Both the position numbers and the translations under genes were made by a program. Source: Mesostigma viride (lineage: Eukaryota; Streptophyta; Mesostigmatophyceae; Mesostigmatales; Mesostigmataceae). Taken from it: a stretch of 64,000 nucleotides of DNA. The notes under the pieces were generated by a model. That model made no database searches. It saw only the letters and a program-made list of their open reading frames with translations, and was not told the origin of the DNA. Shown one piece after another: positions 1-9,800 of the stretch; position 1 is the stretch's first letter, and every line of letters begins with the position of its first letter. The DNA lies in assembly GCA_009746045.1 (NCBI GenBank), contig RPFO01000017.1, positions 1,787,452 through 1,851,451 on the forward strand, read 5' to 3'.

Positions 1-888
1 AACCATACTCCTTAGCAAGCGATGCGAGCATTATTGGTATGGTAAAATGCAATCTTGCCATCACACACAGAAAAAATGAACGATGTAGTTGAGATGGACT
101 GTAGGTGCGAATGATGGGCAACCTATTATTGAAACAGGCAGAAGAGCATTGCCTTCAAAAAAACAAGTGATGGTCATCTCTTACAAAGGCTGGCCAATCA
201 ACCACATGTAACATTTAGCAATGCATGTGTAAATGGCTGATGCAAAGTAAACCCAATTGCAGAAAAGGCCTACAAAGACAAGCACAGTTAACCGCCAGTA
301 AGTCACCACGATACCATCACAGCTGGCAGCTCGGTAGACGTCGCTCGGGACACCGGCGGACCACGCTCTTCCTTAACACACCAGTGCGATCCCTCAAAGG
401 CCCTTCGAATTCTCCCTGAAGTACGAATGCCACGCAAAACAATGTCGTTATGTTAGACGATGCTTTCCAAAAAATGCTACCGACATTAAGAATACAGGCG
501 CAGACTCGCACTTGCTCGATCCGCCTGAAGAGGAGGCAGGGTCCTCACAAGCCGCGGCTTGCTCGCGGGGGAAGAGCGCTGAGGCGAGAAATCCAAGCAT
601 ATCGGAGAGGCCGCCGAATTCCCCGATCCTCTTTTCTTGCTTTGTTTCTTCGGTGTGGAGGGGTCTGGCAACTCCGCCGAGGCCCTCCTCCAGCGTGTTG
701 GCGTCGACATCGTGGAGTTGAGAGGGGAATGGGAATCTGTTAGAAGACGCAGAGAGCAGCGACCAAATTAACGAAACAAGCCAGAGCACCGTTGCATTAT
801 ACGTTCCGTGAAAAATGGATGCTTATGATCGCACGGTCATGATCGCACAGCAGCTGGCGTCGCCCAACGCAGGCTATAAAACCCAACG
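1..888. other. No supported gene
   Basis: I see no convincing gene here. A GC-richer stretch at about 480-720 has overlapping open frames on both strands, but none has good splice sites or a recognisable domain. Confidence 0.4.
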
Positions 889-1094
889 CAGGCTGTTTCC
901 GGCCCCACCGTCTAGGTCATCTAGTCGCTCTACACGTAAGCCAGCCATAATTTCAATGCACAAGGCAACACATTTCCATCACCATTCATCTTCATCACCC
1001 TGAACGACTCGAACACGCGGACAAGATGACGGCAGGCTCGAGCGACCATGGTCCGGATTCTCCCGATTTCTGGCCTGCGCTGGTTGTCTCCTTG
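889..1094 (+). repeat. Dispersed repeat F, copy 1 (longest 5' part)
   Basis: About 200 bp that recur at 9602-9800 (opposite strand), 30002-30154 and about 55179-55340 (opposite strand). All copies share the end GCGCTGGTTGTCTC, while the other end varies in length, which is the pattern of 5'-truncated retroposed copies. The 30-kb copy has a target duplication. No coding capacity is visible. Confidence 0.65.
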
Positions 1095-1171
1095 ATAAAA
1101 CTCCATCGCCAAGGTGCAGGAAACTAATGTTTTTGTGCTGTAACCCTCCGCCCAGCACCACAAACTAACTT

Positions 1172-1230
1172 CTGGCGACCGCAATCCATCCTTTGGCGAC
1201 CGCAATCCATCCTTTGGCGACTCGGAAACC
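1172..1230 (+). repeat. 21-bp short tandem repeat
   Basis: The unit TTGGCGACCGCAATCCATCC is repeated about 2.5 times. It is a small local tandem array with no evident function. Confidence 0.6.
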
Positions 1231-2061
1231 AGTTCTTTGGCGAGGCCGCAACTTCACTCCTGTAGAAGTGTAGATGGCACCATGCGAAATGGGCGATTTC
1301 GGGGTACGTACGCGAGCGTATACCCAAAGTCCACCCAAACGGCAAACGTACATACCATCTCTGCCCAATTTGCGGCGTGGCCAGGAACAACCCGGACCAT
1401 TCCCACGTGCATGAGCGCTTTCAATGATGTAATGAAACGCTCAACGGCCCCCATGCCCCATGGATCTGGATCTGTTGTTGTTGTACTGGGGTTGTACAGG
1501 GGTTGTACAACAGCCTGACATCATGTACTGCCGTAGTTTAGTCAGTGCTCAGAAGTCATGACGGCCCCTCCCGAGCATGCAAAACAAAAGTGTCCGGCCG
1601 AGAATGTTCATTTCGCCAAGACCACTGAGCCCGCATCGCGCGCTTCTGGGATTGGGGCAGGCCACGCGAAGCATGAGTCCGGCGTCCGCCCGCACGAAAC
1701 GGGTGTGTCCTTGCGTCATGCTCGGTCCTAACATGCGCTGAAGTAAGATACTGCATTTACCACACCGTGCAGGCCTTAAAAATCTTCAATAATTGGCAAG
1801 TACAGAACTTCCCATCGCACGCCTTGGAGGAAGGCCAAGGAATCTGGATGATTTGGAGCGACGTTGGTCAAAACGACTTTTGCTGTCAGTCCGCCAGCTC
1901 CTGTCCCGTCCTAAGAAAATTTCGTGCATCAAAGATAGGATGCGGGGCCAACGCTCTTCCAACGCGTCCGCGCGTCATGATGAAAAGGGCGGCCCCGGTC
2001 CTTGCCGCACGCGCGTAGTTGCCCATTGCGCTGATAGAACCTGCTATCCCGTGCGCCAGCT
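1231..2061 (+). other. Upstream region of three-exon gene copy 1
   Basis: No gene is seen. From about 1640 onward the sequence resembles the regions upstream of the two other copies (about 14510-14968 on plus, and 13540-13890 read on minus). The duplicated unit therefore carries its 5' flank and probably its promoter. Confidence 0.5.
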
Positions 2062-3109
2062 ATGTCGGCCCTGGAGCTTGAGAAGCTTACTATGGTGAGC
2101 ACCTGCACGAAGCTGGCCGGATATTCCATCGCGGCTGTCTGTTTGTCGCGCATAGCCGTATTTGACGATCGTGAGGTGCCTTTCCTCCAGTTCCCTGACA
2201 TATTTTGTTCCCGTGCGCAATTTTTCTCTGCGGGTTGTCTGTTGGACAGCTCCGAGACGAGTCGCTGTCGAGGTTGCGTCAAGCGGACGAGGCCCTCTGC
2301 AGACTACGAGGCGAGGTGTCTTTCCTGGAAGCGAAAGTGCTGTCTTTTGAATCCGCAGCTGCGCGGGCAGCCGTAGAGCAAAGGAGCGCGGCGACAACTC
2401 CTCGCCGCGACGTAAGATCCGTCGAGCCGAGTTATCCCGTTCGCCGCGGCCCAGTCAAAAGGGCTTCCTCCGCCATCGCCCCATGCTCCCCGGAGCAACC
2501 CAGGAAGCGCCGCTCCACTAAAGGAGCTTGCGCGCCCTCCTTGAGGATCCCAGCATGTCTGGTTACAACCTACCTTCAGGATGACGAGGTGCGGCTTTGT
2601 TAAATTGGTCTATGGGTTTCTACCATTCTTTAAATCTATTTACTGCACGTATGTCGAAGGGAGATATACTTTTTCATGGCTGTTGTGTCCATCCTCATGT
2701 GTTCTAGACTGGCATTTAGCTGGTATTGACCTGTGCTTCTGGCTTTCATGTGTTATCTTCTGCAATTTCCTGCCCTGCCATGCTCCAGACTACACGGAAG
2801 AAAACGTCGAGAGGTTACCGCTCGCTGTGGGAGGACCCCAGCATTCTGATGCCTCCGCCCCCTCCCGTCTATCGGGGCTCTGTGTCCAGCAAGCGGCTGG
2901 GTGTGCCAGTGTCACAAGGTGTCACGTTTGGAGGCCAGCCAATCAACGGTACTGCGCGGTCAACCCAGGAGGACGCATGGGGCACGCAGAAACCTCGCTC
3001 TCGCATCTCCTTTTCCTTTGGGGGAGCGCTGGGCGATGAAACGGTGCGCATGGCCATGCCCCAGATGCAGCTGATGGTCGGGGGTCGCCCTCTCCTGGCT
3101 GTCTCATGA
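2062..3109 (+). CDS. Three-exon coiled-coil protein family, copy 1
   Basis: Exons are 2062-2094, 2250-2588 and 2789-3109, joined by GT-AG introns of 155 and 200 bp, all in phase 0. Together they encode 230 residues. Exon 1 gives an 11-residue start (MSALELEKLTM). Exon 2 opens with a heptad-like charged segment, about residues 12-55 (LRDESLSRLRQADEAL), predicted coiled coil. It then becomes basic (PRKRRSTKG), a possible nuclear signal. Exon 3 holds a proline patch (MPPPPPVYRG) and a Gly/Ser-rich tail ending in GGRPLLAVS. I do not recognise the family. Conservation of frame, splice sites and stop across three copies in this window argues for a real gene. It differs from the other copies mainly in exon 1 and intron 1. 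Nothing in the sequence shows its cellular role. Confidence 0.75.
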
Positions 3110-3604
3110 CCATGTCATCTTGAGGGCTTATTTATGGAGAGATGATATCCCCTCCTGACACCGAGAGAGCAGTGGCGGATTTATTTGCGTACAACTGCCC
3201 TTGCTAATTTTTTTTCTGCAGCTTGCCGAAAACTGCAGGGCATGTCGTGTATTTTAGTTGTTCACCGTGTGGTATATAGCATGTGGTCAGCGTTCCCTTT
3301 TTGTCATGGTATGCTGCGGAAGGGTATCACCATAGGGGTCACAGGATATTATCTGTTTGGTGATGGCTCCGAAGCCATCCGTGTGCGGCATTTCACGGAC
3401 CTCGCCAGTTTTTGGTATCAAAATTGAGCTCGGATGAACGCGGGCAGCCACACGGTGCCTAAAAGCTAGTTTCATAGTTTCATATCAGGCCCTATCATGC
3501 GTGTGTACATACAATACTATTTATTAATAAAGTAAGGCAATCAACACCAGACCATTTGCCTGCCAGTGCATTTGCACGGCTGAATACATAATTAATTAAT
3601 TAAT
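3110..3604. other. 3' flank of copy 1 and non-coding sequence
   Basis: The first 80 bp resemble the 3' flanks of the other two copies, including a TTTATTTA-like AT-rich stretch and GGCAGTGGCGG-like motifs. Beyond that I see no gene. A short TTAA-type tail begins near 3590. Confidence 0.45.
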
Positions 3605-3880
3605 CAGACTCGTGCTCCCGTTGGGGAGTCACGGAGCATTAACCCCGATGGATGGGTGCAAACAGTCCTACCGGTCTAATCTATCTACATTAGCTACCTA
3701 CAACATCTATCTAAAAAACATCACTTACTACAACATCTATCTAAACAACATCGATCACGCAACCCTAGGGGAGCTGTCTGGCGTGCCTCCGGCCCGCGGG
3801 TTTGCACACGCGGGCACTTGCCCACAGGGGGGGGGTCGTTGTCCTCTATGACCTGGGCCCACTTGGCCTTGTCCATCATC
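3605..3880 (-). mobile_element. LINE-A 3' end fragment
   Basis: On minus this reads the end of a LINE ORF2 (motif KMMDKAKWAQVIEDN then PPPVGK), a 3'UTR with ACCGGTAGGACTG, and the terminal motif GGGGTTAATGCTCCGTGACT. A TTAA-type tail follows at about 3590-3605. It is 5'-truncated and cannot encode an enzyme. Confidence 0.8.
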
Positions 3881-3972
3881 TTCAAAGAACAGCTAGTAGA
3901 GGACATGGGGGGCCGTGACTCCGGCCCAACGGGAGCACGAGTCTAATTAATTAATTAATTAATTAATTAATG
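3881..3972 (+). mobile_element. LINE-A internally deleted 3' end
   Basis: A short piece of ORF2 (FKEQLVEDMGG) runs directly into the terminal motif (CCGTGACTCCGGCCCAACGG) and a TTAA-type tail. It abuts the minus-strand fragment on its left, so the two lie back to back. Confidence 0.65.
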
Positions 3973-4685
3973 GGGGGCCTCCATTTTCAGAGTAGGATAT
4001 GCTGCTCATGTCCGCAATGAGGACCTGTACCAGGGCATGCCATATTCTGATCAGGCACTCCGCAAAGGTGAAAACCTTTGCGTTCAGTGCCGGGCCGCGG
4101 AAAACGCGGAAAACGCGATCTGCAAATGAATCCGACCGGAATCGAACTGGGGACCTCTCGCCATATGTATATCACCAGCAGCGACGCCTGCAGCTAGTAG
4201 GGCACCTAGCTCGCACCAACCAGGTAGACACCTCACGTGGCCCCCCCGCAGGACTGCGACCAGCCCAGCCTGGCCGGCACCTCCTGACGTGGGCTGGGCC
4301 CAGTGATGTCAGACGCCGCAAGGCCCGCACCTTCAAAGAACAGCTAGTAGAGGACATGGGGGGCCTAGGCCTTTCCGTGATTTGGAAGAAGATGATGGAC
4401 AAGGCCAAGTGGGCCCAGGTCATAGAGGACAACGAGCCCCCCCCTGTGGGGAAGCGCCCGCGTGTGCAATCCCGTGGGAGGCACGCCAGACAGCTCCCCT
4501 AGGGCAGCGGCTGTCTAGATAGATGTTGTAGTTAGAATGATGTTAGCTAGATGTAGTATGTAGCTGATGTAGATAGATTAGACCGGTAGGACTGTTTGCA
4601 CCCATCCATCCATCGGGGTTAATGCTCCGTGACTCCCCAACGGGACCACGAGTCTAATTAATTAATTAATTAATTAATGGGGGGC
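3973..4685 (+). mobile_element. LINE-A 5'-truncated copy, interrupted by SINE-like element E
   Basis: It encodes the C-terminal tail of a LINE ORF2 (RRLQLVGHLARTNQVDT through WAQVIEDNEPPPVGKRP), with stop at 4500-4502. A 3'UTR, the terminal motif and a TTAA tail follow at 4605-4680. The ORF is split at 4046-4159 by a 114-bp insertion. The uninterrupted sequence is available in the inverted copy at 4835-5580. Confidence 0.8.
4046..4159 (-). mobile_element. SINE-like element E, 114-bp truncated copy with target duplication
   Basis: The insertion is flanked by a 7-bp duplication (GCCATAT at 4039-4045 and 4160-4166), and the empty site survives in the inverted LINE copy near 5350. Read on minus it contains AGTTCGATTCC, close to an RNA polymerase III B box. 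It ends with a hairpin (CGCAAAGGT/ACCTTTGCG with a 4-nt loop) and the fixed terminus CTGATCAGA. Other copies lie at 10383-10451 and 40787-41119. Confidence 0.75.
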
Positions 4686-4800
4686 CTAGGCCTCTCGATC
4701 ACGCGGCTTCCTCCACCCCATCCATCACGGAATATGTGCTACATGACCTCCCCACGGCGGCATGTTATAATTTAATTTAATTTAATTTAATTTAGGCCTC
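4686..4800 (+). mobile_element. LINE-B 3' terminus
   Basis: The terminal motif TGTGCTACATGACCTCCC, then CGGCGGCATGTTATAA, is followed by a TTTAA-type pentamer tail. It is the same end as the LINE-B copies at 16.8-17.8 kb. Confidence 0.7.
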
Positions 4801-4834
4801 TCCGTGATTTGGAAGAAGATGATTAATTAACTAA

Positions 4835-5580
4835 TTAATTAATTAGACTCGTGCTCCCGTTGGGGAGTCACGGAGCATTAACCCCGATGGATGGATGGGT
4901 GCAAACAGTCCTACCGGTCTAATCTATCTACATTGGCTACATACTACATCTATCTAACAGCATTCTAACTACTGCAACATCTATCTAGGCAGCCGCATGC
5001 TGCCCTAGGGGAGCTATCTGGCGTGCCTCCCACGGGATTGCACACGCGGGCGCTTCCCCACTGGGGGGGGCTCGTTGTCCTCTATGACCTGGGCCCACTT
5101 GGCCTTGTCCATCATCTTCTTCCAAATCACGGAGAGGCCTAGGCCCCCCATGTCCTCTACGAGCTGTTCTTTGAAGGTGCGGGCCTTGCGGCGTCTAACA
5201 TCACTGGGCCCAGCCCACGTCAGGAGGTGCCGGCCAGGCTGGGCTGGTCGCAGTCCTGCGGGGGGGCCACGTGAGGTGTCTACCTGGTTGGTGCGAGCTA
5301 GGTGCCCTACTAGCTGCAGGCGTCGTTGCTTAATGGTGCTGGTGATATACATATGGCATGCCCTGGTACAGGTCCTCATTGCGGACATGAGCAGCATATC
5401 CTGCTAGAGCTGGAAATGGAACGCAGCACTGATGCTGGTGACCGCGCCGTCCAGCTTGCGGGCCAGGTCGGCGGTGAGGGTCCACGTCTCGGCTCCATAC
5501 GTGAGAACAGGAAGGACGAGGACCTTAAACAGGTCCTGTTTCTCGATCTTGCCCAGGGGCTTGCGCCAAAGAAGATGGCG
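4835..5580 (-). mobile_element. LINE-A 5'-truncated copy, inverted
   Basis: On minus it runs from a degenerate ORF2 segment (about 5580-5400, including VLTYGAETW-like sequence) through RRLQLVGHLARTNQVDT to PPPVGKRPRVQSRG. The 3'UTR, the terminal motif at about 4845-4890 and a TTAA tail follow. It is a near mirror image of 4170-4680. It lacks element E and so preserves that insertion's empty target. Confidence 0.8.
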
Positions 5581-5581
5581 T

Positions 5582-5733
5582 AAAGAAGATGATGGACAAG
5601 GCCAAGTGGGCCCAGGTCATAGAGGACAAGGAGCCCCCCGCTGTGGGGAAGCGCCCGCGTGTGCAAAACCACGGGAGGCACGCCAGACAGCTCCCCTAGG
5701 GCCACGTGATGTTGTACATATAGATAGATTGGC
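5582..5733 (+). mobile_element. LINE-A 3' ORF fragment
   Basis: It repeats KMMDKAKWAQVIEDKEPP and the following lines of the LINE-A ORF2 end, then breaks into the next element near 5730. It is a relic only. Confidence 0.65.
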
Positions 5734-7684
5734 GTGCCGCCCCCGCGCACGGCCCGGCTGTCGGGGGAGGTCAACTTCGAGCGGGTGGCCGCCGACGTCA
5801 TCCGCCTCGTCCGCGAGGGGCAGCTCAGCCGGGCCATGACCCGCTTGGAAATGGCCAAGCTGGCCCCCGCCAATGCGGCTACCCTGGCGGCCTTGGAGGC
5901 TCTTCACCCTGCGGAGCCCGGATTCCAGCTGCCCGTGCCGGACCCCCTGCCGGCCCCCCTCCGGCTGGACCGCGACTGCTTCCTGGAGGTGATGCGTGCG
6001 GTCCCGCGGGCTTCCTCTACCGGGCCGTCGAGCTGGCGCTACGAGCACTTGGAGGTCCTGGTGGGGCATGGGGGCGAGGACCTTCTCTTTGACACCGAGG
6101 GGCCCTCATTGACCTGGCGGCTGGTCGCGTTCCTCCCGCTGCGCGCGAGTGGTTAGCGGGCGCTCGCCTCCTCGCTCTGCTCAAGGGTGTCTTGCCCCCC
6201 CCCGAGGGCAAGGTGCGCCCGATCGCCTGCGGTGAGGTGCTCCGCAAGCTCGTGGGCAAAGTGATCTGCCGCCAAAAGGCGCGCCCGAGCTCCGTGCCTT
6301 TTTCTGCCCGCCCCTCGCAGCGGGTGAGACCTCGGTGGCGGCCCAGCTAAGGGTGACGACTCCAGGCGGGGCGGATATCCTCATCCATTCGGTGCAGGCC
6401 TACCTCGAGGCCCACCCCACCCACGCGCTGTCGTCAAGGTCGACTGCCACAACGCGTTCAACAGTCTGTCCCGCGCCAGCATGTTTGCAGCCGTCATGGA
6501 GTCCTTCGAGGACTTGTACGCTTGGACAGCCGTGCGCTACGGCCAGCCCGGCCAACTGGTTCACATCATGGAGGACGGCACTCGCGGCGGCCTGCTGTCG
6601 CGGTCGGGCACCCAGCAAGGGGACCCCCTGGGACCCCTGTACTTTGCCGCCCCCCTCCAGGGTTGCCTCCAAGCGGTCCATGCTGCCCACCCGGCGGTCG
6701 CTATTCAGGCCTACTTGGATGATATCTACCTTCTGGGCCCTGTGCCGGACACCACCGCGGCTCTGCTGGCACTGCAGACCGCGGTGGCCGAAATCAACCT
6801 CCAGTTGACCCTGGCCAAGTGCGCGGTGTACTCGCCCCAAGGTGATTGCTCCGGCTTTCCGCCCCAGCTCTTGGGCCGGGACGTGCGCCTCCATGGGTTG
6901 GATGTCCTCGGCGTTCCGGTTGGCGACCCCGCGTTTGTCATCGATGCTCTGCGGGCCGCCCTCGAGGCACGCACTGAGGTACTGCCCTTGATTGCGCGCC
7001 TTCATGATTCGCAGACCAAGGGTCTGCTTCTGTGGTTTTGCGCTCACCCTCGCGTCGTTCACTGGCTCCGGGGCGCTCTTCCGGCTCAGGTCCGGCTGGC
7101 CGCCGAGGGCCACGACGAACGCATCCAGTCGGCCTTGGCGCAGCTGGTCCCGGGCCCCGACGGCCTCCCGCCACATGCTATTCGCATTGCCTCCCTGCCT
7201 GCACGGATGGGTGGCTGTGGTCTGACTCGTGCCGCCCGGCTGGCCGGCCAGCAGCATTTTTGGGCTCCGTCGCTCAGTCGTGGGCGGAAAGCTGCCGGCT
7301 CCTGCCCCTTTTGGCAACGGCAGCGCCTGACCTCCTGGACCCCAGCTGCCAGCCCTTTGCCCTTCGTCACCGCCATCCAGGAGGCCTATGCTGAGATCCA
7401 GCAGGCCTGTTCTCCCGTCCGTGCCGCTCAGGCGGTACAGCGCCACCTCCCTCGCGGCACTCCCTCGGTCGCCTCCGTTCAATCTCCCGCCGCATTCCCT
7501 GCTCGCGTCATCGATAAACACCAGAAAACCTACGCGGGTATTCTGCACACGGCTGATTGGATTGCTCTTTTCGCGGACCTCAACGCCCAGGGACGTGCGT
7601 GGCTGTTCTCGCTTTCCTTGCGGAGTGATATGAGCCATCCGCACGCTGTTCGAGGGGTCGACCACTTCGGTGCGCACTCAACAC
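5734..7684 (+). pseudogene. RT-D reverse transcriptase relic
   Basis: A decayed reverse transcriptase of a lineage distinct from LINE-A. The N-terminal part (about 5734-6156) carries PRASSTGPSSWRYEHL. At least two frame changes lie between about 6150 and 6430. From about 6428 one frame runs on with VKVDCHNAFNSL (motif A), QQGDPLGPLYFA (motif B), AYLDDIYLLG (catalytic motif C, YLDD) and NLQLTLAKCAVYSP (motif D). After the RT comes KTYAGILHTADWIALFADL, which matches the minus-strand relic at 36.4-36.9 kb. The usual 3' endonuclease is missing, because the copy stops at a junction with LINE-A near 7680. A 425-residue frame on the other strand is its shadow. Known RT architecture identifies the class; the exact clade is not resolved. 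Confidence 0.75.
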
Positions 7685-8640
7685 GGCTTTACCCCGCCAT
7701 GCCCACTGCAGACCGGCGTCTGGCAGGGTTGCGTCCTGTCGCCGTACCTGTTTATTATTGTAGTGGATTATGTTATGCGCCAGGCACGTGCTCGCTTTGC
7801 TAGCATCAATTGCAGGCCGTGCCCCTGGCCTAGCGATCACGAACGAGCTTGGAGAAGGGGGGCCGACTAACAAGCAGAATTTACTAGCTGACCTCATTTA
7901 TGCCGACGACATCACGCTCATTGAGAAGCCGGAGTCTGCCCAACTTTGGCTAGACTGCCTGGCGCTCGAAGCTTGGGCGGTTGGTCTAGAAATCAGCCCC
8001 AAAACGGAGGCCCTGGCCCTCGGCATGGCAGGGCCCCCACCCACACTCCGCCTCCTTGACGACACCGAGGTCAACTACCCTACTTCAGGCCGCTTCAAGC
8101 TGCTCGGCAGTTGGCTTCCCGACTGCGAGGACGACATGACCACACGGATCGGCATGGCGTGGGCGCAACTCCATGACCACCGCTGCTGGTGGAGCAACCC
8201 CGCCCTACCCCGGATCGTCAAGCGTGACCTCTTCAAGGTCGTCATTCTGACGATCCTGACCTACGGCGCCGAGACCTGGGCACTGACGCAGGAGCTGGAG
8301 CAACGACTCGACGGCAACGTCACCAAGATGCTGCGCAAGGCCCTTAACATCCCCTTTGGTTTGCACATTAGTGATGAGGATTTGTACGCTGATTTGCCCT
8401 ATGTTTCCCTCACTATTAGGCACAGGCGCCTGGGCCTAGCTAGCCGGGCACCTGGCCTGCACAGATCAGGTAGACACATCAGATAGACTAGCTGGCACCA
8501 AGCCCGCCCAGCCTGGGCGATATGTCCTCACCTGGCGTGCCCCAGGCCGCGCGCGGCAGGGCGGCCACCCGTGGACTTTTCGTGATAGACTCGGCATGGA
8601 CATGTGCTACACTAGACGTGACGGGCTCACACCCGGGCAG
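7685..8640 (+). pseudogene. LINE-A ORF2 fragment (RT and C-terminal region)
   Basis: It starts inside the RT with TGVWQGCVLSPYLF, changes frame near 7800, and continues with LIYADDITLIEKPESAQ (YADD catalytic box), VVILTILTYGAETWALTQEL and RHRRLGLASRAPGL. After about 8490 the reading degenerates and passes into an ACACATGC microsatellite. It is the longest LINE-A coding stretch in the window and links the many 3' ends elsewhere to one LINE family. Confidence 0.75.
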
Positions 8641-8880
8641 CCTGTCGCACGCACACATGCACACATGCACACATGCACGCATGCATGCACGCATGCACAC
8701 ATGCACACATACACACATGCACACTGTGACATACACATGTATGCACACAATATCACACACATGCACACACCCACGTGCGCACGTACATGCACGCTAACAC
8801 ATGCGCACACACTAACACACACATGCACACAAATGTGCACACACCCACGAGCTCGCACACGTGCACATGCATACAAACTG
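8640..8880 (+). repeat. Complex ACACATGC microsatellite
   Basis: Repeats of ACACATGC and variants. The non-repetitive interruptions from about 8720 to 8880 (such as TGTGACATACACATGTATGC) recur in the same order at about 58776-58935. Confidence 0.8.
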
Positions 8881-8894
8881 TTTAGGGTTTAGGG
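8881..8894 (+). repeat. Two telomere-type TTTAGGG units
   Basis: Exactly two copies of the plant and algal telomere unit TTTAGGG. This is too short to be a telomere. Confidence 0.35.
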
Positions 8895-8933
8895 CAACTC
8901 AAACCCTCCCAGCTAAGCCACGCGCTTTATTTA

Positions 8934-9284
8934 ATCATGTACATGTGTGCCTATGATGAGCCACACTCCAGATGATGCCTAGCTTTATTTAGTTATGCTG
9001 TGCCCATGCAGGGAGTAGCTCTCTGCTGAGACGCCATGCCCTAGCTTCTTTGTATAGCTATGCTGATCTTCCCCCCCATGACAGGCTCCCCCTTCGCTGG
9101 GCATAGCTTGAAGATCATGGGGATGCACGTGCCCTGGTGCACCTAGAGCAAGGGTCCTTTACATCCCCACCCTTGCAGGAAGTAGCTTAGGATGTATGAT
9201 AGGCCATATGCCCCCTCTCAAGGGCTATGTGCTACATATACTCCCAACGGAGTTATGTTACAATTCAATTCAATTCAATTCAAA
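8934..9284 (+). mobile_element. LINE-B-like 3' UTR and terminus with AATTC tail
   Basis: About 310 bp that recur at 40471-40786. It ends in the LINE-B terminal motif (GTGCTACATATACTCCCAAC, then GGAGTTATGTTAC) and a short AATTC pentamer tail at 9262-9282. No coding sequence remains. Confidence 0.65.
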
Positions 9285-9446
9285 CCCTCCCTCCCTCCCT
9301 CCCTCCCTCCCTCCCTCCCTCCCTCCCTCCCTCCCTCCCTCCCTCCCTCCCTCCCTCCCTCCCTCCCTCCCTCCCTCCCTCCCTCGGGGTTAATGCTCCG
9401 TGACTCGGCCCAGCGGGAGCACAAGTTTATCTATTAATTAATTAAG
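9285..9446 (+). repeat. (CCCT)25 array joined to a LINE-A terminus
   Basis: Twenty-five pure CCCT units (9285-9384) run straight into CGGGGTTAATGCTCCGTGAC, the LINE-A terminal motif, then a short TTAA-type tail. The array occupies the position where other LINE-A copies have a short CATC repeat. Confidence 0.8.
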
Positions 9447-9601
9447 GGGAGGTGGCACCCCAAAAACCTTAAAACTTGACCCATGCTAATATCACTTGAA
9501 TTTCAGTTGCACCATGCTAAATTATGATTGGGGGCACTAAATAACATCTCTAGTGAGTTGTCCATGCACTTGTTGGGGGTACTATCCCCACATATACCAA
9601 A
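9447..9601. other. Short non-coding spacer
   Basis: AT-rich spacer; nothing recognised. Confidence 0.4.
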
Positions 9602-9800
9602 GAGACAACCAGCGCAGGCCAGAAATCGGGAGAATCCGGACCATGGTAGCTCGAGCCTGCCGTTATCTTTTCCGCGTTTTCGAGTCGTTCAGGATGATGA
9701 AGATGAATGGTGATGGAAATGTGTATCCTTGTGCATTGAAATTATGGCTGGGTTACGTGTGGAGCGACTAGATGACCTAGACGGTGGGGCCGGAAACAGC
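9602..9800 (-). repeat. Dispersed repeat F, copy 2
   Basis: Same sequence as 889-1094 on the opposite strand, about as long, reaching the segment GGTGGGGCCGGAAACAGC. No clear target duplication is seen. Confidence 0.6.

Noticed and set aside
4046-4159. tRNA gene
   Set aside because: Only a T-arm-like B box is present. There is no cloverleaf, the T stem has mismatches, and the sequence is part of a mobile repeat.
6400-7677. 425-codon open frame on minus
   Set aside because: Shadow of the reverse-transcriptase frame on plus, which has all catalytic motifs. The minus frame has none.
8881-8894. Interstitial telomere
   Set aside because: Two units only; kept as a low-interest note.
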